Assembly: GCA_019873655.1 (NCBI GenBank)
Contig: JAIOAU010000022.1
Coordinates: forward strand, 1 to 45,141
DNA length: 45,141 nucleotides
Direction of reading: 5' to 3'
Source: Chloroflexota bacterium
Lineage (GTDB): Bacteria > Chloroflexota > Anaerolineae > Anaerolineales > Villigracilaceae
In this document: one piece after another, positions 42,434 to 45,141 of the stretch
Position numbering within the stretch: position 1 is the stretch's first letter
Layout: each line of letters begins with the position of its first letter
Translations under genes and position numbers: made by a program
The notes under the pieces: model-generated
What the model was told of the DNA's origin: nothing
What the model saw: the letters and a program-made list of their open reading frames with translations, nothing else
Databases searched by the model: none

Positions 42434-44854
42434 TTAAAAAAACTCCGCGAACCTCGAAGGGTATGCTTCTCTCATCATCGCATATACGGTGTCGAAAATC
42501 GCCTCGGCGTTCGGCTTCGACCAGTAATCGCCGTCGTTGCCGGCCGCCGGTCGGTGCGCCGCCCCGGGCAGGGTGCGCGGGGCCGAATCCAGCCATTGAT
42601 AGCCGCCCTGCACCTCTAGCGCTTCGCGCAGCATGTAGGCGGTCGTCCCGCCGGGCACGTCCTCGTCCACGAACAGGACGCGGGAGGTCTTCTTGAGCGA
42701 CTCGACGATGCGCCCGTGAATGTCGAAGGGCAGAAGCGACTGGACGTCGATCACCTCGGCCTCGATGCCGGCCGCTGCCAGTTTCTCGGCCGCTGCCAGC
42801 GCAATCCGCACGCACGCCCCGTAGGTGACCACCGTCACGTCCCGCCCCGCCCGCACCACCTCCGGCGCGCCCAGCGGGACGGTCATCTCGCCGATGTTGG
42901 CAGGCAGGCGTTCCTTGACACGGTAGCCGTTCAACACCTCGACCACGATGGCCGGTTCCTCGGCCTTGAGCAGGGTGTTGTAGAAGCCCGCCGCCCGCGT
43001 CATGTCGCGCGGCACGAGGACGTGCATCCCGCGCACGAGGTGGATAATCCCGGCCATCGGCGAGCCGGAATGCCAGATGCCCTCCAGCCGGTGGCCGCGC
43101 GTCCGCACGATGACCGGCGCTTTCTGCCCGCCCTTCGTCCGCCACAGGAGCGTCGCCAGGTCGTCGGACATCAGTTGCAGGGCGTAGAGCAGGTAGTCGA
43201 GGTACTGGATTTCGGCAATCGGGCGCAGGCCGCGCATCGCCAGCCCAATCGCCTGCCCCAGAATGGTCGCCTCGCGGATGCCGGTGTCGGTCACCCGCAG
43301 CGGGCCGTACTTCTCCTGCAGGCCGCGGAATCCCTGGTTGACGTCGCCCAGTTTGCCCACGTCCTCGCCGAAGGCCACCAGGCGCGGCTCGCGCGCCAGC
43401 GCGGCGTCGAAGGCGGCGTTGACCACCTCGAAGCCCATCACCAGCGGCGCGTCCGGCGCGTAGACCGGCTTGACCTCCGGCACGGCCAGCGCCGAATCGG
43501 CCAGCGGCGAGTAGAGGAAACTGTGATAGCGGTCGTCCTGCTGACGTTCCAGGTCGGCGCGCCAGGCGGACAATTTTTCACGGGCGGGGGAGGACCGGCC
43601 GCGCGTCAGGACCAGGGCCTCGTGGACGGCCGCGGTCAGGTCGCGCCGCGTCGGGTCCGGCGCCGCTTCGAGCCGACCCCGAACCTGCTCCAGCCCATCG
43701 GGCGGAGTCGCCTCCCGCGCCAGTTCCGTCAAAAATCCCACCACCTGACGCCGCTCCGCCTCGATGGGGGCGCGGTAGGCCTCCCAGGCGCGCTTGCGGG
43801 CGTCCTCCACGTACTGCTTCTCTTCCTCCTCCAGTTTCGTCAGCGCCGCCTCGTCCGCAATCCCATTCTCCAGCATCCACTCACGCATCTTCTTGATGCA
43901 ATCCCATTCGGCCTCCCAGGCCAGGCGTTCCGGTGACTTGTAGCGTTCGTGCGAGCCGGAGGTCGAGTGGCCGAGCGGCTGGGTGACGTCGGTGACGTGG
44001 ACGAGGGCCGGGATGTGGTACTGGCGGGCGGTCTCGGCCGCGGCCTGATAGGTGACCAGCAGGGCGCGGTAGTCCCAGGCCGGGACGGTGTAGAGGTCGT
44101 AGCCGCGGTCGCACTGTTCGGCCGGGCAGGGTTCGCGCTCGAAGCCTTTGAGAATCGCCCCGATGTTTTCCTTGACCATCTGGAACTGGTTGGGGACGGA
44201 GATGCCGTAGCCGTCGTCGAAGACCGAGATGACCGCCGGGGCCTTCAGCACGCCAATGGCGTTGACCGTTTCCCAGAACATGCCTTCGGCGGTGGAGGCG
44301 TTGCCGATGGTCGCCCAGGCCACCTCGTCGCCGTTGCGCGAGAAGCGGGCGGCGTGGGGCTTGAGTTCGTCCAGGTGGCGGTACAGGACCGAGGCGTAGG
44401 CCAGGCCGACCAGGCGCGGCATTTGCGCCGCGGTCGGGGAGACGTCGGCGGCGATGTTGTAGAGGCCGGTCTGGTCTTTCCACGAGCCGTCGGGGTTGAT
44501 GTAGCGCGAGACGAAATGGCCGACCATCGAACGGCCGGCGGTGGCCGGGTCGGCTTCGAGGTCGGCGTGGGCGTAGAGTTGGGCGAAATAGGCCTGCACG
44601 TCCAGGACGCCGAGGGCCATCACCCAGGTCTGGTCGCGGTAGTAGCCGGAGCGCCAGTCGCCTTTGCGGAAGGCGCGGGCGAGGGCCACCTGCGGCACTT
44701 CCTTGCCGTCGCCGAAGATGCCGAACTTGGCCTTGCCCGAAAGCACCTCCCGCCGCCCGACGAGCGACACCTGCCGCGAGCGGAAGGCGATGCGGTAATC
44801 GTGGAGGATGTCTTGCGGGGGAAGAGGAAGGGAGGGTTTGACAATCTTTGCCAT
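42434..44854 (-). CDS. 2-oxoacid dehydrogenase E1, fused alpha-beta subunits
   Basis: The 806-residue protein combines both halves of the heterotetrameric thiamine-diphosphate E1. Residues 1 to about 400 are the alpha part (KFGIFGDGKEVPQVALARAF, WATIGNASTAEGMFWETVNAIG, FDDGYGISVPN, GSHERYKSPE). About 455-806 are the beta part (FGEDVGKLGDVNQGFRGLQEKYG, GIREATILGQAIGLAMRGLRPIAE, WHSGSP, VIDVQSLLPFDI, VDEDVPGGTTAYM). Similarity is greatest to branched-chain 2-oxoacid/pyruvate-type E1 fusions; substrate is not fixed by sequence. It decarboxylates the oxoacid and acylates the E2 lipoyl group. E2 follows downstream after the 55-bp array. Confidence 0.93.
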   Translation of the reverse strand: MAKIVKPSLPLPPQDILHDYRIAFRSRQVSLVGRREVLSGKAKFGIFGDGKEVPQVALARAFRKGDWRSGYYRDQTWVMALGVLDVQAYFAQLYAHADLEADPATAGRSMVGHFVSRYINPDGSWKDQTGLYNIAADVSPTAAQMPRLVGLAYASVLYRHLDELKPHAARFSRNGDEVAWATIGNASTAEGMFWETVNAIGVLKAPAVISVFDDGYGISVPNQFQMVKENIGAILKGFEREPCPAEQCDRGYDLYTVPAWDYRALLVTYQAAAETARQYHIPALVHVTDVTQPLGHSTSGSHERYKSPERLAWEAEWDCIKKMREWMLENGIADEAALTKLEEEEKQYVEDARKRAWEAYRAPIEAERRQVVGFLTELAREATPPDGLEQVRGRLEAAPDPTRRDLTAAVHEALVLTRGRSSPAREKLSAWRADLERQQDDRYHSFLYSPLADSALAVPEVKPVYAPDAPLVMGFEVVNAAFDAALAREPRLVAFGEDVGKLGDVNQGFRGLQEKYGPLRVTDTGIREATILGQAIGLAMRGLRPIAEIQYLDYLLYALQLMSDDLATLLWRTKGGQKAPVIVRTRGHRLEGIWHSGSPMAGIIHLVRGMHVLVPRDMTRAAGFYNTLLKAEEPAIVVEVLNGYRVKERLPANIGEMTVPLGAPEVVRAGRDVTVVTYGACVRIALAAAEKLAAAGIEAEVIDVQSLLPFDIHGRIVESLKKTSRVLFVDEDVPGGTTAYMLREALEVQGGYQWLDSAPRTLPGAAHRPAAGNDGDYWSKPNAEAIFDTVYAMMREAYPSRFAEFF

Positions 44855-44884
44855 TGCGCCGCCATTTTAGAGGGAATTGGTCTA

Positions 44885-44890
44885 ATTATA
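44885..44890 (-). promoter_or_regulatory. -10 box of the E1 gene
   Basis: TATAAT on the minus strand lies 30 bases before the E1 ATG at 44854. Confidence 0.55.
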
Positions 44891-44931
44891 ATCGGTGTTG
44901 AGGGAGAGGGGGAATTCGGTTGGCGAAATGC

Positions 44932-44986
44932 TTGACGCGAGGGGAATTCGTGGGTAGGATAATGTCAATACTTTCTGTGAAGTATT
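44932..44986 (+). promoter_or_regulatory. Forward promoter and inverted repeat before the last gene
   Basis: TTGACG (44932-44937) and TAGGAT (44955-44960) are 17 bp apart. Just after, AATACTT and AAGTATT (44967-44986) form a perfect 7-bp inverted repeat with a 6-bp spacer, a candidate operator. The segment 44891-45126 is AT-richer than the genes around it and holds no ORF I can support. Confidence 0.45.
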
Positions 44987-45126
44987 TATTGGTTTTTGTT
45001 TGCAACTGATACAATCTGATCGTACAAAGACTAACGACCTGACAGTTTGGTAAAAAGATGTTGATCGGCATGCAAAACCGGGTAAAGTAGGCTTCGACCA
45101 AGAAACCGAATACCAGGAGTTGTCGA

Positions 45127-45141
45127 ATGCCGATCAACGAG
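45127..45141 (+). CDS. Start of a gene cut by the window edge
   Basis: ATG at 45127 follows CCAGGAGTTGTCGA and reads MPINE before the window ends. A good Shine-Dalgarno and an upstream promoter support a real start, but five codons cannot identify the product. Its first 12 bases are the inverted repeat of 45060-45071. Confidence 0.4.

Noticed and set aside
44886-45137. Minus-strand 83-codon ORF at the right edge
   Set aside because: It covers an intergenic promoter region, has no family resemblance and conflicts with the forward start at 45127.

Overview
The window is about 45 kb of high-GC bacterial chromosome. It is densely coded on both strands, with about 37 protein genes, one tRNA and no complete insertion sequence or phage. 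A member of the Chloroflexota, most likely class Anaerolineae, is my inference. It rests on several features: many short lipoproteins with proline/threonine-rich spacers, a two-subunit glycine decarboxylase, an alpha-beta fused 2-oxoacid dehydrogenase E1, short tandem repeats scattered through genes and intergenic DNA, and promoters whose TATAAT box sits only a few bases before the start codon. No marker gene settles the taxonomy.

Layout. 1-3 kb: gcvPA-gcvPB (glycine cleavage P-protein). 3-5.6 kb: an unknown lipoprotein, a YefM-YoeB toxin-antitoxin pair with its TGTACA operator, and a GNAT acetyltransferase whose last codons lie inside a repeated palindrome. 5.6-7.5 kb: hypA, hypB and a ferritin-like/VIT1 metal transporter. 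7.5-13.7 kb: a beta-propeller lipoprotein, an SDR epimerase-like enzyme, a CrtC/AttH-like lipocalin-fold protein, a GT-C-type membrane protein and a HAD-GNAT fusion. 13.8-15.7 kb: a diguanylate cyclase with three 166-residue sensory modules. 15.8-19.6 kb: a MITE-like element, a Pho-box-like repeat array, a hybrid-free sensor histidine kinase and a PstS-like lipoprotein. 19.7-25.3 kb: clpB, an MFS transporter behind a structured leader, an FG-GAP lipoprotein and tRNA-Arg(CCG). 25.4-29.3 kb: a PrsW-type protease and a three-gene radical SAM operon with 4-bp overlaps. 29.4-33.2 kb: an Asp23-FakA-DegV-DegV operon (fatty acid kinase). 33.3-37.1 kb: rpmB, a Ser/Thr kinase-rpe pair, and a divergent diacylglycerol kinase-SH3b-DUF971 operon. 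37.2-44.9 kb: lpdA (E3), a secreted beta-helix lipoprotein, E2 and fused E1 of a 2-oxoacid dehydrogenase complex. The last 15 bases open a further gene.

Coherent units are glycine cleavage, nickel insertion/metal handling, fatty acid activation (FakA with two FakB-like DegV proteins), and the E1-E2-E3 complex, whose E3 is transcribed separately. The kinase-PstS pair looks like a phosphate-responsive sensing unit, because a direct-repeat array resembling a PHO box lies just ahead of it; this is inference.

The most unusual signal is not a gene. Short tandem repeats with periods of 7 and 15 bp lie inside at least four unrelated coding sequences (an unknown lipoprotein, clpB, a radical SAM enzyme and E2), always where a linker or variable loop is expected. 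One 15-bp unit is identical in clpB and E2, about 19.5 kb apart. Together with a twin 35-bp palindrome, a 191-bp inverted-repeat element with a second partial copy, and a 4 x 55-bp array between E1 and E2, they indicate active repeat seeding in this genome.
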